This document shows, piece by piece, positions 10,570 through 19,625 of a stretch of DNA of 64,000 nucleotides; positions within the stretch are counted from its first letter, which is position 1; each line of letters starts with the position of its first letter. Below the pieces are notes generated by a model. It did not search any database and was not told where the DNA came from. It worked only from the letters and a program-made list of their open reading frames with translations. A program made the position numbers and the translations under genes. The DNA is from Desulfosporosinus hippei DSM 8344 (GTDB lineage: Bacteria; Bacillota; Desulfitobacteriia; Desulfitobacteriales; Desulfitobacteriaceae). The DNA lies in NCBI RefSeq assembly GCF_900100785.1, contig NZ_FNCP01000028.1:1-64000 (forward strand), written 5' to 3'.

Positions 10570-11718
10570 TTATTTTTCTTTTCTGGCAGGAAACTGAGGA
10601 GTCACATCAAAGGTTGCTGAAACATCTTTTAAATGCTCTGTTATCTTTAAATGCTGAGGGCAGGCTTGTTCACATTGTTTACAGTCTATACAGTCACTTG
10701 CCTTACCATGATTTGCCGCCAGGTTCAAATAATAGACAAACTGACTGGAAAAGCCATCAGTCATAGCACGTTTTGTACTGTTATATAAGGCAAAGTAGTC
10801 TGGTATAGGTATCTTTTTCGGGCAGCCCTTTTCGCAATATCTGCAGATTGTACAGGGAATTGCCGTATTCTCATTGATAATTTCGCTGACCTGATTGATA
10901 ATCTTGTACTCCTCTGCATTCAGAGGTTTGAAGTCTGCCATAGAGGACGTATTGTCAAGCACCTGTTCTAAGGTATTCATGCCACTCAGAACCATGCTTA
11001 CTCCTTCTTGACTGGCGGCAAATCGTATTGCCCAGGATGGAATGGATGCTTTCGGATCATATTCTTTCATTATTATTTCTGCTTTTTCCGGAACTAATGC
11101 CAGAGAGCCTCCTTTACAGGGTTCCATGACAATAATTGGTTGGTTATGTTTTCTGGCTATCTCATAGCACCTTCTGGACTGAATGCTTGGATTTTCCCAG
11201 TCAATATAATTTATCTGTAACTGAACGAAATCCAATTCCGGATGAGCTGTTAAAATCTCATCCAGTAATTCCGGTGAATCGTGGAATGACATACCAAAGC
11301 TCTTGATTTTACCTTCTTTCTTTTTATTAATTCCAAAACTAAAACTGTCAAGTTCACAAGCCTTCTTGTATGATATAACACCAATATTGTGGAGCAGATA
11401 ATAATCGAAATACTCCACTCCGCAATTTTCAAGCTGTTCATTAAAGACTGTTTCTTGATCTGCCACAGTTTTGACATCTCTCATAGGAAGCTTTGTCGCA
11501 AGTGCAAAACTATCCCTGTGATGTCTTTTTACGAGAGCTTCTCTCATTACTTTTTCACTCAGATAGCCATGATAGACATAAGCAGTATCAAAATAAGTAA
11601 ATCCTCTCTCTATAAAGGTATCTACCAGTTTATTTAACGTTTCCTTATCAAAGGATGTCTGGTCATCTTTATCCAGAAGCGGTAACCTCATACATCCAAA
11701 ACCTAATTTTTTGTCCAT
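10570..11718 (-). CDS. Aldo/keto reductase with C-terminal ferredoxin domain
   Basis: The 382-residue protein begins with an AKR barrel (FGCMRLP, D44, Y49, K76 and the LLHN strand form the catalytic set) and ends with two Cys clusters at about 289-300 (CTICRYCEKGCP) and 343-354 (CIDCKQCEQACP), which should bind [4Fe-4S] clusters. Such fusions in anaerobes probably take electrons from ferredoxin-like donors. The ATG at 11718 is used because the upstream in-frame ATG (11733) precedes the AAGGAG ribosome binding site. The gene has a MerR-type promoter and is a paralogue of the gene at 46412-47542. Confidence 0.92.
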   Translation of the reverse strand: MDKKLGFGCMRLPLLDKDDQTSFDKETLNKLVDTFIERGFTYFDTAYVYHGYLSEKVMREALVKRHHRDSFALATKLPMRDVKTVADQETVFNEQLENCGVEYFDYYLLHNIGVISYKKACELDSFSFGINKKKEGKIKSFGMSFHDSPELLDEILTAHPELDFVQLQINYIDWENPSIQSRRCYEIARKHNQPIIVMEPCKGGSLALVPEKAEIIMKEYDPKASIPSWAIRFAASQEGVSMVLSGMNTLEQVLDNTSSMADFKPLNAEEYKIINQVSEIINENTAIPCTICRYCEKGCPKKIPIPDYFALYNSTKRAMTDGFSSQFVYYLNLAANHGKASDCIDCKQCEQACPQHLKITEHLKDVSATFDVTPQFPARKEK

Positions 11719-11787
11719 GGTATTCTCCTTCATGCTGACTAATTCATTATGGTTTAGAAGCCCAAATTTTTCGGCTTTTAATTTAAT

Positions 11788-11818
11788 ACTATAACACTTA
11801 GAGCTAACTCCATGTCAA
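11788..11818 (-). promoter_or_regulatory. MerR-type promoter of the aldo/keto reductase
   Basis: On the minus strand a -35 TTGACA (11813-11818) and a -10 TATAGT (11788-11793) are separated by 19 bp rather than 17. The spacer holds the dyad GAGTTAGCTC. An overlong spacer with a central dyad is the hallmark of MerR-family activation. Confidence 0.65.
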
Positions 11819-11925
11819 GAGTTGATATATCTGCACCATCGCATTCCCGAAATTTAGTCTGAGGATATTTCCTGGTTTGAAAACAATTTCTTCTACGAGA
11901 AGAAAATGTAGCGAAATAGTCTTAA

Positions 11926-13779
11926 CTATTCTCCATCCATTTGATCAGAAATTAATGCTTCGAGTACTATCTCCCCGTAGGCTTGCACACCCGACTGGGT
12001 CAGGTGAACACCATCCGGATAAAAATATTCTTCATGGCCACTACTGAGCAAATGCCAATCAATCAGTTTGATATTTGGGTAGGACTCCGCTACCTTTGTC
12101 AGGGTCTCATTTACTTCTCTTTCCCAGGGCTTCGGAACCCGGGTATTCACCAGCAAGATTTCCTCGGCTCTTTCCAGGGAGTCCAAGGTTTTCCTTAACT
12201 GTTTATCCGTAAAGGAACCGTTTGTTCCTAGTTCAAGCATTACAATTTTTCCGAGCTTATCCTCTTCTTCAAGCCTGGAAATGAGATCCGGAGCCTGATA
12301 CATCTGCCTGCCCAGTTGGGCGTCGATTACAATACCGGGTAAACGTTTTTGCAAAACAGGCTCTACATTGATCATTAAGGAATCTCCAATGATCGTAATT
12401 TCATCCCCCTGGATATCTGTTTTTTTATCCGTTGCCTTAGACCCCTGGGTGGCAGCAATCTCTTCCTGGTCAGCTGTTTGAGCTGGATTTTGCGACACCT
12501 GGCTCTTCGCCAAAGCTTTTTCTGAAATATGCATGCCTCCATTGAGGGTTACAAACAGTAATAAAAACATCAGCAATATACTCAATGAAATTTTGGTAAT
12601 GGGGGCCAATGGCCTTTGCCACCATTTAAGGTTCGACCTCCGACTCCGCTGGTATTTCCTTCGTCCGTACCGGATCGGTTCCTCGATTAAGTAGCGAGAC
12701 AGAGCAGCCAGGATAATGCTCACCCCAATTTGCCAGAGTGTGCGGGAAAGATTCAAGCCTTCTGTATTCACACCCGGATTCGTCAGAATGATGACCGGGT
12801 AATGCCATAAGTAAATTCCATAAGAACATTCTCCTAACCAGCGCAAAGGTCCCCAGCCGAATATTCTGCCCAAATAGCTGGCCGGGTGAGCCAGAGTTGC
12901 CACCAAACCTGCCGTTGCGACGGAGTAAAGCAAGAGTCCACCCTGATAGAGAGAGGGCTGGTATTGGTCTGTTGTTCCGATCATCAATAGTACGACCAAT
13001 AACCCCAAGCTTCCCGCCAAATCCAGGGCCAGTCTCTTTTTGCCGGTCAGACCTGCGTTCATTTTCCAGCTGGGCCATACCATGGCAAGTGCTGCCCCGA
13101 TAAGCAAAGCAAAAGCACGGGTATCTGTTCCATAGTATACTCTGCTGGGGTCATGGCCCGGTATGTAAATCAGCGCCATCGCCGCAGCGGAAGTCAAGGC
13201 GACAGCCATTGTTCCCCCGATAATCCATTTTCGCTGCAGGCAACAACGTAACCCTATTGCTAAAAGAAGGGGCCAGAAAAGATAAAACTGTTCTTCTACC
13301 GCCAAAGACCAGAGGTGTCCCAAGGGAGACGGCGGACCAAAGCTTTCAAAATAGGATACCTGATGGAAGATCAGATACCAGTTGCTGGTATAAAACAGCG
13401 CTGCCAACGCTTCCTGCTTCAAGGCTGCCAGGCGCTCGGGAGCCCAAAGCAGAACCCAGGACATCACGCCTGCCAGCATCACAAAAAGAGCCGGCAGCAG
13501 CCTACGGGCCCGGCGCAGCCAGAAATCTTTCAAGTCAATCCCTCCGGATAGCTCCCATTGCTTCAAAAGAATACCAGTGATCAAATATCCGGATAACACA
13601 AAGAACAGATTTACCCCTAAGAGCCCTCCCGGTATCCAAGTCAAATTGAGATGGTAAGCAATGACGGCAAACACCGCCAAAGCCCTTAGTCCGTCTAAAC
13701 CCGGCATGTAGCCGATGGACTTCTTCTGTAACCCCCTTGGATGTAAATTCACTTGATTTGTCTTCTTGCTGCAATTCAT
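11926..13779 (-). CDS. OafA/OatA-like acyltransferase with SGNH domain
   Basis: A 617-residue protein with an N-terminal acyltransferase-3 membrane domain of about ten helices (LDGLRALAV, catalytic AYH near residue 43, FFVLSGYLITG, RRARRLLPA). A linker follows, then a C-terminal SGNH-hydrolase domain (GDSLM, GTNGS, DGVHL with the Asp-x-x-His pair). This layout is that of OatA/OafA enzymes that O-acetylate peptidoglycan or surface polysaccharide: the membrane part moves the acetyl group across and the SGNH part transfers it outside. The ATG at 13779 is preferred over the in-frame TTG at 13800, which lacks an RBS. Acceptor is unknown. Fragments of a related copy lie at 8058-8154. Confidence 0.92.
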   Translation of the reverse strand: MNCSKKTNQVNLHPRGLQKKSIGYMPGLDGLRALAVFAVIAYHLNLTWIPGGLLGVNLFFVLSGYLITGILLKQWELSGGIDLKDFWLRRARRLLPALFVMLAGVMSWVLLWAPERLAALKQEALAALFYTSNWYLIFHQVSYFESFGPPSPLGHLWSLAVEEQFYLFWPLLLAIGLRCCLQRKWIIGGTMAVALTSAAAMALIYIPGHDPSRVYYGTDTRAFALLIGAALAMVWPSWKMNAGLTGKKRLALDLAGSLGLLVVLLMIGTTDQYQPSLYQGGLLLYSVATAGLVATLAHPASYLGRIFGWGPLRWLGECSYGIYLWHYPVIILTNPGVNTEGLNLSRTLWQIGVSIILAALSRYLIEEPIRYGRRKYQRSRRSNLKWWQRPLAPITKISLSILLMFLLLFVTLNGGMHISEKALAKSQVSQNPAQTADQEEIAATQGSKATDKKTDIQGDEITIIGDSLMINVEPVLQKRLPGIVIDAQLGRQMYQAPDLISRLEEEDKLGKIVMLELGTNGSFTDKQLRKTLDSLERAEEILLVNTRVPKPWEREVNETLTKVAESYPNIKLIDWHLLSSGHEEYFYPDGVHLTQSGVQAYGEIVLEALISDQMDGE

Positions 13780-13947
13780 GTTCTTATCTTCACTCTCCAA
13801 ATTATGCCAGGCTTTAGATTTTTCCCATCATAGCCATTTCTCCTTTTCACAATACCAAGTTTAAAGTTCAAGTGCTTTACAAAAAGCTTAAATTATATTA
13901 CGAAAAAGTTACAAATATCGAAAAAATGCAGATTTTGTAGCATAAAG

Positions 13948-13976
13948 AAATAAGAGCGCTTTAAACGCTCTTATTT
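13948..13976 (-). terminator. Terminator of the TetR-SMR operon
   Basis: Perfect 11-bp stem (AAATAAGAGCG and complement) with a 7-nt loop, ending in TTATTTCTTT on the minus strand, 56 nt after the SMR stop. Confidence 0.85.
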
Positions 13977-14031
13977 AACCTAATTATCTGATTGTTTAGG
14001 CCTCCAGTTGTAGCAGCTGTCCCCGTCACAA

Positions 14032-14358
14032 TTAATGTGCCGTACCCTTTAAATTAAGTAATGCAACGCCGATAATGATTAATACTATACCCAGGCCGTT
14101 ATATAGATTAAGTTGTTCTTTCCAATATAAAATCCCTATCACCGCCGTTAGCGCCGTTCCTACTCCTGCCCAGATTGCGTAAGCTATGCTCAAAGGAATG
14201 GTCAGTAGAGCTAGTCCCATTGAATAAAATGATATACCATAGCCACCTATAAATAGAAGACTTGGTATGAGTTTTGAGAAACCTTCTGACGCTTTCATCA
14301 TTGATGTTGACACTAATTCAAAGACAATCGCTATGACTAAAAGAACGTAACCGTTCAT
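14032..14358 (-). CDS. Small multidrug resistance (SMR) efflux protein
   Basis: A 108-residue protein with four transmembrane helices. The essential Glu14 lies in helix 1 (AIVFELVSTSMMKASEGF), and there is the usual AYAIWAGVGTALTAVIG signature in helix 3. SMR proteins such as EmrE and QacC are dimeric proton antiporters for cationic drugs and guanidinium-like compounds. The ATG overlaps the stop of the upstream TetR gene by one base (TAATG), so translation is coupled. Regulation by that TetR protein is very likely. The exact substrate cannot be told from sequence. Confidence 0.94.
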   Translation of the reverse strand: MNGYVLLVIAIVFELVSTSMMKASEGFSKLIPSLLFIGGYGISFYSMGLALLTIPLSIAYAIWAGVGTALTAVIGILYWKEQLNLYNGLGIVLIIIGVALLNLKGTAH

Positions 14359-14915
14359 TATTTTTCCTCCTCAGTTAACGAAAGTAAGTAGTTTAAAACT
14401 TGATCACGTACATCTTCATTTAGGTTTAATCCGTATAACTGATTGAAGTACATCCCGTCAACGGCAAGTCTGATGACTGTTGAAACGATAGGGTTAATCT
14501 GGTCATTTTCAATATGATTTTGAAGTACTTTTAAATCCCTGGCCATGGACTTAACAAGATCTGGGCTTGTTGCAATCGCCGATAAGAAAGCGAGATTCAT
14601 TTCAAATTCACTATCTAATAAGTTAAATGTAAGATTTGTGTAAGCCCTGGTCCACTTCCCGTTATGACGAGGATCGTCCTTAGTAATACGCTCCAAGTCA
14701 TCAAAAAAATTGTGCATTATAAAGTCATTCATGCCTTTCATTAAGTCGTCCTTAGTGGCGAAGTGATAGAATAATCCACCTTTACTTATCTTCGCCTCTT
14801 TGGCAACTGCTTCTAATGTTAAAGCAAGTACACCTTTGGTATTAATAATCTGAGCGGCAGCCCTTAGTATTTTCTGCCTAGTGTCATTTTTAGTTGTTTT
14901 AGTTATATTCTCCAT
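14358..14915 (-). CDS. TetR family regulator of the SMR pump
   Basis: A 185-residue TetR repressor with a typical N-terminal HTH (TRQKILRAAAQIINTKG, then LEAVAKEAKISKGGLFYHFATKDDL) and a helical ligand-binding C-terminal domain. The ATG at 14915 is used because GGAGG lies 8 nt upstream; a longer frame to 15077 would read through the terminator of the neighbouring gene and the gene's own promoter. It is the first gene of a two-gene operon with the SMR transporter. A palindrome within its promoter spacer suggests autorepression relieved by the pump's substrate. Confidence 0.93.
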   Translation of the reverse strand: MENITKTTKNDTRQKILRAAAQIINTKGVLALTLEAVAKEAKISKGGLFYHFATKDDLMKGMNDFIMHNFFDDLERITKDDPRHNGKWTRAYTNLTFNLLDSEFEMNLAFLSAIATSPDLVKSMARDLKVLQNHIENDQINPIVSTVIRLAVDGMYFNQLYGLNLNEDVRDQVLNYLLSLTEEEK

Positions 14916-14942
14916 AGACGCCTCCAGTTTGTATGTTCCATG

Positions 14943-14971
14943 ATGATACACCGGCCAGCCGGTATAGTCAA
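14943..14971 (-). promoter_or_regulatory. Promoter with palindromic operator for TetR-SMR operon
   Basis: On the minus strand -35 TTGACT (14966-14971) and -10 TATCAT (14943-14948) are exactly 17 bp apart. The spacer contains ACCGGC-CA-GCCGGT (14950-14963), 6-bp inverted arms around 2 bp. This is a good candidate for the TetR binding site. Confidence 0.75.
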
Positions 14972-14982
14972 GTGGATGTAAA

Positions 14983-15016
14983 AAAACAGCTCTGAATTTT
15001 CCTTCAGAGCTGTTTT
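14983..15016 (-). terminator. Terminator of the WYL/GyrI-like operon
   Basis: 14-bp perfect stem with a 6-nt loop followed by a run of seven T on the minus strand; it separates the upstream GyrI-like gene from the TetR promoter. Confidence 0.9.
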
Positions 15017-15125
15017 CCTCCTGTTCCCTAATTTCTGCCCAATACACGCCTGCTTGTCTTTCAAACAAAATCCCCATAAACTTAACCTTAAATTTTCTAT
15101 TAATTTCTCAAGATCGTCTGTTTAA

Positions 15126-15566
15126 TTATTTTAAAGCAATGTAAATATCAATGTCTGCATTCTCCCAATCACTGTTAAGATATTCCTCAAAATCTCCGGT
15201 AAAGCTTCTGTTTAAGTCCATTTTCCAGATTTGACCCCAAGCCTCGGCAACTGCTTTTTCCATATGCCCGTGTACCGAGAACTTCGCATACCTTCCTGCA
15301 GGAATTATTTTCACAGTCAGTTCATCATTCTCTGCTTTGGAAACCTCATTACCGGCAGTAACGCAGTATTGGTCATCTGAATAATCCGAATAAAGCCCGA
15401 TGGCATACTCGTTAAGCTTATTTTTGATTGCAGCATTTACACCACCTTGATATAACTTTTCCCAAAGTCCACCGATAACTGCACCCATTTTAGGATCAGT
15501 ATTGCCGGTAATTGCGCTAACACCAACAATTGTCTTTTGCTCTAAATTAACGATTTCATAATTCAT
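15126..15566 (-). CDS. GyrI-like small-molecule-binding protein
   Basis: A 146-residue stand-alone GyrI-like/effector-binding domain (the AraC-BmrR C-terminal fold): YEIVNLEQKTIVGVSA at the start, then IPAGRYAKFSVHG in the middle and DIDIYIALK at the end. Such proteins bind hydrophobic small molecules, and some hydrolyse them. The ATG at 15566 has GAGAGG upstream; the frame could extend to 15611 without an RBS. It follows the WYL regulator by 66 nt on the same strand and is the last gene before a terminator, so the pair probably forms an operon. Confidence 0.87.
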   Translation of the reverse strand: MNYEIVNLEQKTIVGVSAITGNTDPKMGAVIGGLWEKLYQGGVNAAIKNKLNEYAIGLYSDYSDDQYCVTAGNEVSKAENDELTVKIIPAGRYAKFSVHGHMEKAVAEAWGQIWKMDLNRSFTGDFEEYLNSDWENADIDIYIALK

Positions 15567-15632
15567 GATAATAACCTCTCTCTCTTTGATAAGGCTATTA
15601 TACTTTGTCAAATACGACAGCTGTATGTCATA

Positions 15633-16529
15633 TCAAAGATAATGTTTCAAGGTGTTCTGCAGTTCTGCTTGGACATCATTTCTTACGTCCTGCGGTTCCA
15701 GAACTTCACAATGCCTACCAAAAGTTGTGATGTAGTAAACTATCCATTTACCTTTTGGATAGTTAATTTCTGCAATAAAGCTTCCGTCCTCTTGTTGATC
15801 ATAACTTTCGAATTCATCATATACCCTATAAGCAACCTCCGCAGATAACTTTAGTTTTAGTTTAATATACGCTTCTTTAAACACATTCTCGTTAGAAAGA
15901 ATTTGACTGGGGGATTTCCTCTGAAAATTTTGCTCTGATAGACAAAGCTCCCTGATTCGCCTTAACTTAAAAAAACGGAAATCACATCGGGACTTACAAT
16001 ATCCATATAAATACCATGCCCCACTTTTAAAGCAAAGTTTCAATGGCTCTACTTCACGTGCTGTCTGCTGTCCTTTGGCACTGGCATAGGCAAAAGAAAC
16101 GATTCTCTTGCCTAGTATTGCAGATTTAATTGTATTGAATGTTACAGTTTCGTTCTGTGGATTAGCCCAAGATGAAAAATCCACTTCAATCCAATCTGGG
16201 TTTGAATCACCAAACAAGCTGCTGAGCTTTTTAAGTGCGGTATCTGTTTTGCTGAGATTAACAGCATTTACAGCTTTTAACGAAGATAAAATATCTTCTC
16301 TTTCTTCATCAGTTATAACAGCTTTATTCAGCACAAAATCAGGCAGCAGTGAAATACCACCGCCCTTACCTTTGCTCATATAAACAGGAATTCCTGCAGA
16401 AGACAGCGTTTCAATATCCCGATAAATAGTTCTTGTTGAAACTTCAAATCTCTCTGCCAGCGCCTTAGCCGTAGCGGCTTTTTTATCAAGCAGGATATAG
16501 AGAATTTCAAACAATCGGTTGATTTGCAT
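15633..16529 (-). CDS. HTH/WYL domain transcriptional regulator (YafY type)
   Basis: A 298-residue regulator with an N-terminal DeoR-like winged helix (INRLFEILYILLDKK, then FEVSTRTIYRDIETLSSAGIPVYMSKGKGGG) and a central WYL domain (REVEPLKLCFKSGAWYLYGYC, FRFFKLRRI). WYL domains sense ligands or single-stranded DNA. The gene is first in a likely operon with the GyrI-like protein at 15126-15566, a pairing often seen. A fragment resembling its HTH coding region is found in the remnant at 8157-8211. Confidence 0.93.
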   Translation of the reverse strand: MQINRLFEILYILLDKKAATAKALAERFEVSTRTIYRDIETLSSAGIPVYMSKGKGGGISLLPDFVLNKAVITDEEREDILSSLKAVNAVNLSKTDTALKKLSSLFGDSNPDWIEVDFSSWANPQNETVTFNTIKSAILGKRIVSFAYASAKGQQTAREVEPLKLCFKSGAWYLYGYCKSRCDFRFFKLRRIRELCLSEQNFQRKSPSQILSNENVFKEAYIKLKLKLSAEVAYRVYDEFESYDQQEDGSFIAEINYPKGKWIVYYITTFGRHCEVLEPQDVRNDVQAELQNTLKHYL

Positions 16530-16650
16530 TTAATCACCCTATTTCAATATACTAATGTAATATGACACTATCAAATCATATAAGCCGCCTTTATATAAAA
16601 GTGAAGTCGATACGATGAATGAAGTAATAATTTAGCACCAGAGTTAGCGA

Positions 16651-16731
16651 TTAAATTTTTACAAATTGTTGGCATGTCGGTCTCCCAACTTTTTTATCAA
16701 CACAGCGCAGTTTCTCTAATTGATTAGCCAT
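16651..16731 (-). CDS. Possible 26-residue ORF overlapping the padR stop
   Basis: An ATG overlapping the padR stop codon (TAATG) opens a 26-codon frame ending at 16651. PadR genes are often followed by a small membrane-protein partner with the same coupled start, so this may be the truncated beginning of such a gene. No family is recognisable from 26 residues. The rest of 16530-16730 is empty. Confidence 0.25.
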   Translation of the reverse strand: MANQLEKLRCVDKKVGRPTCQQFVKI

Positions 16732-17060
16732 TACTTTACCTCCAAACTTAAAATCTTAGTTACCGCTACAGAAATACTCTGCCAGTAGGCTTCGAAAGAA
16801 TTCAATGCTTCTTTGCCGCTTTTGGTTATGAAATAATATTTTCTGCTTGGTCCTAAGGGAGATGGCTTAAACTCCCCGTAGATAAGATCTTTTTTTTCCA
16901 GCCTTACAAGCAATGGATAAATTGTACCTTCACGTATGTCAGTAAAACCATAGCCTGTTAGTTTTAACATGATTTCATAACCGTAGGTTACCTCTAAACT
17001 AATAATCTTTAAGATACAGCCTTCTAAGGTTCCGCGCATCAGCTGCGATTTATCAAACAT
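16731..17060 (-). CDS. PadR family transcriptional regulator
   Basis: A 109-residue PadR-type winged-helix protein: LMRGTLEGCILKIISLEVTYGYEI, then DIREGTIYPLLVRLEKKDLI and GPSRKYYFITKSGKEAL. PadR proteins are dimeric repressors of efflux or stress genes and often control themselves. The start ATG at 17060 has GGAGGAG upstream. The gene seems to stand alone, which is odd because its usual transporter or DUF1700-type partner is missing; only a 26-codon ORF follows. A consensus promoter with a dyad lies directly upstream. Confidence 0.93.
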   Translation of the reverse strand: MFDKSQLMRGTLEGCILKIISLEVTYGYEIMLKLTGYGFTDIREGTIYPLLVRLEKKDLIYGEFKPSPLGPSRKYYFITKSGKEALNSFEAYWQSISVAVTKILSLEVK

Positions 17061-17100
17061 AACTCCTCCTGCTTTCTAAGTTCGGTCTACATTGCGTTAC

Positions 17101-17145
17101 ATAGTAGATAGACTATATTGTAGTGCATGGTAGAAGTGGTGTCAA
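17101..17145 (-). promoter_or_regulatory. padR promoter with adjoining dyad
   Basis: On the minus strand TTGACA (17140-17145) and TACAAT (17117-17122) lie 17 bp apart. Just downstream is the inverted repeat ATAGT-agatag-ACTAT (17101-17116), positioned for autorepression. Confidence 0.7.
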
Positions 17146-17221
17146 GATTGACTCTTGAAATCATCATGACCAACCGGCCCTTCCTTATATGATTTTATGC
17201 TTGCCACTTGGAGCAAATAAA

Positions 17222-17345
17222 AATGACAGGCGAACCTGTCAAAAGGGAATATAAAAACCAGAACCCGTTGGAAACAGTGACGGTCATCCCCCTAATAGTC
17301 ACTGCTGGCGCTTCAGTTACCAGAACCATAATTAGTTACGACATC
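17222..17345. other. Unidentified structured intergenic element
   Basis: Between padR and the chemoreceptor gene there is a GC-richer block without ORFs. It contains the hairpin GACAGG-CGAA-CCTGTC, an inner stem CAGTGAC/GTCACTG around a C-rich loop, and CCAGAACC directly repeated on both flanks. On the plus strand it is followed by a strong hairpin at 17357-17390. It does not match any riboswitch class I know. A small RNA or the decayed end of a gene are both possible. Confidence 0.35.
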
Positions 17346-17356
17346 TTCTAGAAATA

Positions 17357-17390
17357 AAAGGCCGGTTTTCCTTTGAGGAAACCGGCCTTT
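17357..17390. terminator. Terminator after the chemoreceptor gene (bidirectional)
   Basis: Strong GC-rich stem (AAAGGCCGGTTTTCC with GGAAACCGGCCTTT, one bulged base) with T-runs on both strands, about 110 nt after the chemoreceptor stop. Confidence 0.85.
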
Positions 17391-17497
17391 TGTTTATTTA
17401 ATACTTACACTATTTTTTTGCCAAGATTATTACAGCTTTGTAATCCCTTGTTTTAACAGTGGCATAGGAGTTACTCATTTGATTTACATTCTCATAG

Positions 17498-19489
17498 CTA
17501 AACGACAAATTTCTTCACCATATTTTGAAGATCTTTCGCCGCCTCATTCATCTGTCGGGCACTAAGGGCCATTTCTTCCATCGAGGAGGTTTGCTCTTGG
17601 GTAGCAGCAGAAGCCTCTTGAGTGGAAGCAGCGCTCTCTTCCGCTACTTCAGCAATGCTGTTCATGGTCTGTACCATGTTTTTGACTTCCCGGCCAAGCC
17701 CCAGCGCAGCGAAGGAGATGCTGCCGGTTTCCGTCATAACTTTCTCGACGGCACCTTGGATAGCGCGCAGGGAATCTTGTGTTTCATTGACTGCTGATTC
17801 CTGAGCGCTCACGGCTTCGCTTGCCAGCAGTACCTCCTCCTCGGTTTCAAAGATCTCTTTCAAGATTTCCTGGATCAGACCGGCAATTTCCCGGGTAGCA
17901 GCCGTAGACTTTTCCGCCAGTTTACGTACTTCTTCGGCAACGACTGAGAACCCTTTTCCGTGCTCCCCTGCCCTGGCAGCTTCAATAGCCGCATTCAAGG
18001 CCAATAGATTGGTTTGAGCGGCAATGGCATTGATAACATTGACGATCTGTCCGATCTCATCCGATTTATTGGCTAAAGCATTAATTTTATTGACTACCAC
18101 CGTGGAGGCTTTTTTGTTTTTTTCCATGGCGTCAAATTGGGTAGCAATGGCCTGGAATCCTGTTTCCATTGTTTTATGGGTTTCCCCGCTAACCTTAACC
18201 AGTTGGCCCGTACTATTTTTGATCGCTATGATTGCCTTATTGATTGCTTCAATCATAGCTGTTCCTTGTTTTACGGACAAAGCCTGGCTATTGGCACCTT
18301 CGGCCAAACGAGAGATGGTTAGGGCAATCTCTTCAGCAGCCTTACTGGTTTGTTCAGCATTGGCTGCCATGTGCTCTGAAAAAACGCTTACTTGCCCTGT
18401 CGAGCCGCCAATACTCTTAACCAAGACCTGTATTTGTTCTACAAACAGGTTAAAGTATTTCCCCAATTCACTAAGTTCATCTTGGGATTGCTCCTCAACT
18501 CTTATGGTAAGATCTCCTTTTCCTTCGGCTGCCCCTTTCAGAATAGCCAGTAACCCACTCAGGGGCTTGATGACCAACCTTCGGACAATCAAAGCCATGG
18601 CAAGAACAAGGAAAACAGCTAAGACTACAGAAGTCAGCCCTATTCGTTTGGTTGTTTCCCCAATCAAGCTCTTGATCAGTCCGTTATCATCTCCGATGAA
18701 CATCATCCCGACAATTTTATTGTCTACATCAATAATGGGTGAGTAAACAGAGCTGTATTCGCTGCCCCTAATCTCGGATTGGCCATAATATATTTGTCCT
18801 TTCGTTAACACCTCCTCGCTTATTTGCTGGTTTTCCAGTTTAGTTCCGATAATCCGCTCCCCTTTTTCATCCAGAAATGTAGTCATTATCCTCTCATCGC
18901 CACTGAAAACCGTGATTTCCGAATCAAACACTTTCTTGAACCTGTCGACAAAGGCTTCGCTGCCCAGTACATAGCCTGTGGAAATAGCTCCGATAATATC
19001 ACCGTTGGCATTTCTCAGAGGACAACCCGCCCGGATAGAAAGCCCAACTTCTTTTCCTTCTTCGATGCCAACACTTTTTTCACCCCGAAGGGCCTTCAGA
19101 ATATTCATTTGCCCGGCAATACTGTCCCCTAATTTCTCCGGTTCATGAGTCCTGACAAAAACCTTGCCTTCTAAATTCGTAATCAGAAAATAGTCCAGTT
19201 CAAAAGACTCCATTGCCAATTTTCCGAGTTCAATAGCCGTCTGGCGGTCGTCCGCCTGATAGGCTTGGGACAGCTGGGCGGAACTTTCCAACCAACCTGC
19301 TGCATTCAAGGCCTTTGCTTTCATATTGTCTGTTTCCGACTGTAGTACATCTGCTTTTTTGTTTAAATTCTCCTGATAAAACTCGGAAAGGTTTTCCTTG
19401 ATACTCCCATGAATGCTGTATCCCAAAAGAAAAACTGCGGCGGCCATTACGAGAACAACGGGGATAAAGATTTTTTTACTTAAATTCAT
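17498..19489 (-). CDS. Methyl-accepting chemotaxis protein
   Basis: A 663-residue chemoreceptor. It has an N-terminal membrane anchor (about residues 4-24), a periplasmic-side Cache-type sensory domain up to residue about 275 ([20 protein letters not shown]), a second membrane helix, a HAMP domain ([22 protein letters not shown]) and the long coiled-coil signalling domain with the conserved tip [20 protein letters not shown]. It passes signals to CheW/CheA. The ATG at 19489 is used because the in-frame ATG at 19508-19510 lies before the AAGGAG site. A Fur-box-like site lies 137 bp upstream. Ligand unknown. Confidence 0.95.
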   Translation of the reverse strand: MNLSKKIFIPVVLVMAAAVFLLGYSIHGSIKENLSEFYQENLNKKADVLQSETDNMKAKALNAAGWLESSAQLSQAYQADDRQTAIELGKLAMESFELDYFLITNLEGKVFVRTHEPEKLGDSIAGQMNILKALRGEKSVGIEEGKEVGLSIRAGCPLRNANGDIIGAISTGYVLGSEAFVDRFKKVFDSEITVFSGDERIMTTFLDEKGERIIGTKLENQQISEEVLTKGQIYYGQSEIRGSEYSSVYSPIIDVDNKIVGMMFIGDDNGLIKSLIGETTKRIGLTSVVLAVFLVLAMALIVRRLVIKPLSGLLAILKGAAEGKGDLTIRVEEQSQDELSELGKYFNLFVEQIQVLVKSIGGSTGQVSVFSEHMAANAEQTSKAAEEIALTISRLAEGANSQALSVKQGTAMIEAINKAIIAIKNSTGQLVKVSGETHKTMETGFQAIATQFDAMEKNKKASTVVVNKINALANKSDEIGQIVNVINAIAAQTNLLALNAAIEAARAGEHGKGFSVVAEEVRKLAEKSTAATREIAGLIQEILKEIFETEEEVLLASEAVSAQESAVNETQDSLRAIQGAVEKVMTETGSISFAALGLGREVKNMVQTMNSIAEVAEESAASTQEASAATQEQTSSMEEMALSARQMNEAAKDLQNMVKKFVV

Positions 19490-19625
19490 GTCACGACTCC
19501 TTATCTGCATTCCAATACATCAAAAATTGTCAACTATAGAAATGCTGTCTGTGTTGAATACTGTCCATGTCGATTCTTTCGCAAACGGCTAGTGGCCTTA
19601 GAGAAAACAATTATTTGAAGTATTT

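Noticed and set aside
12626-13078. 150-codon alternate frame in the acyltransferase gene
   Set aside because: Same-strand out-of-frame overlap with conserved membrane helices of the acyltransferase; no RBS.
15567-15611. Upstream extension of the GyrI-like gene
   Set aside because: The internal ATG at 15566 has the only good ribosome binding site; the extension (MTKYNSLIKEREVII) matches no family start.
17222-17345. Cobalamin or c-di-GMP riboswitch
   Set aside because: Some purine-rich bits looked similar, but the conserved core strings of those classes are absent and no matching downstream gene exists.
18024-18746. 240-codon plus-strand frame inside the chemoreceptor gene
   Set aside because: Antisense to the highly conserved MCP signalling and HAMP domains, with no RBS or recognisable domain.
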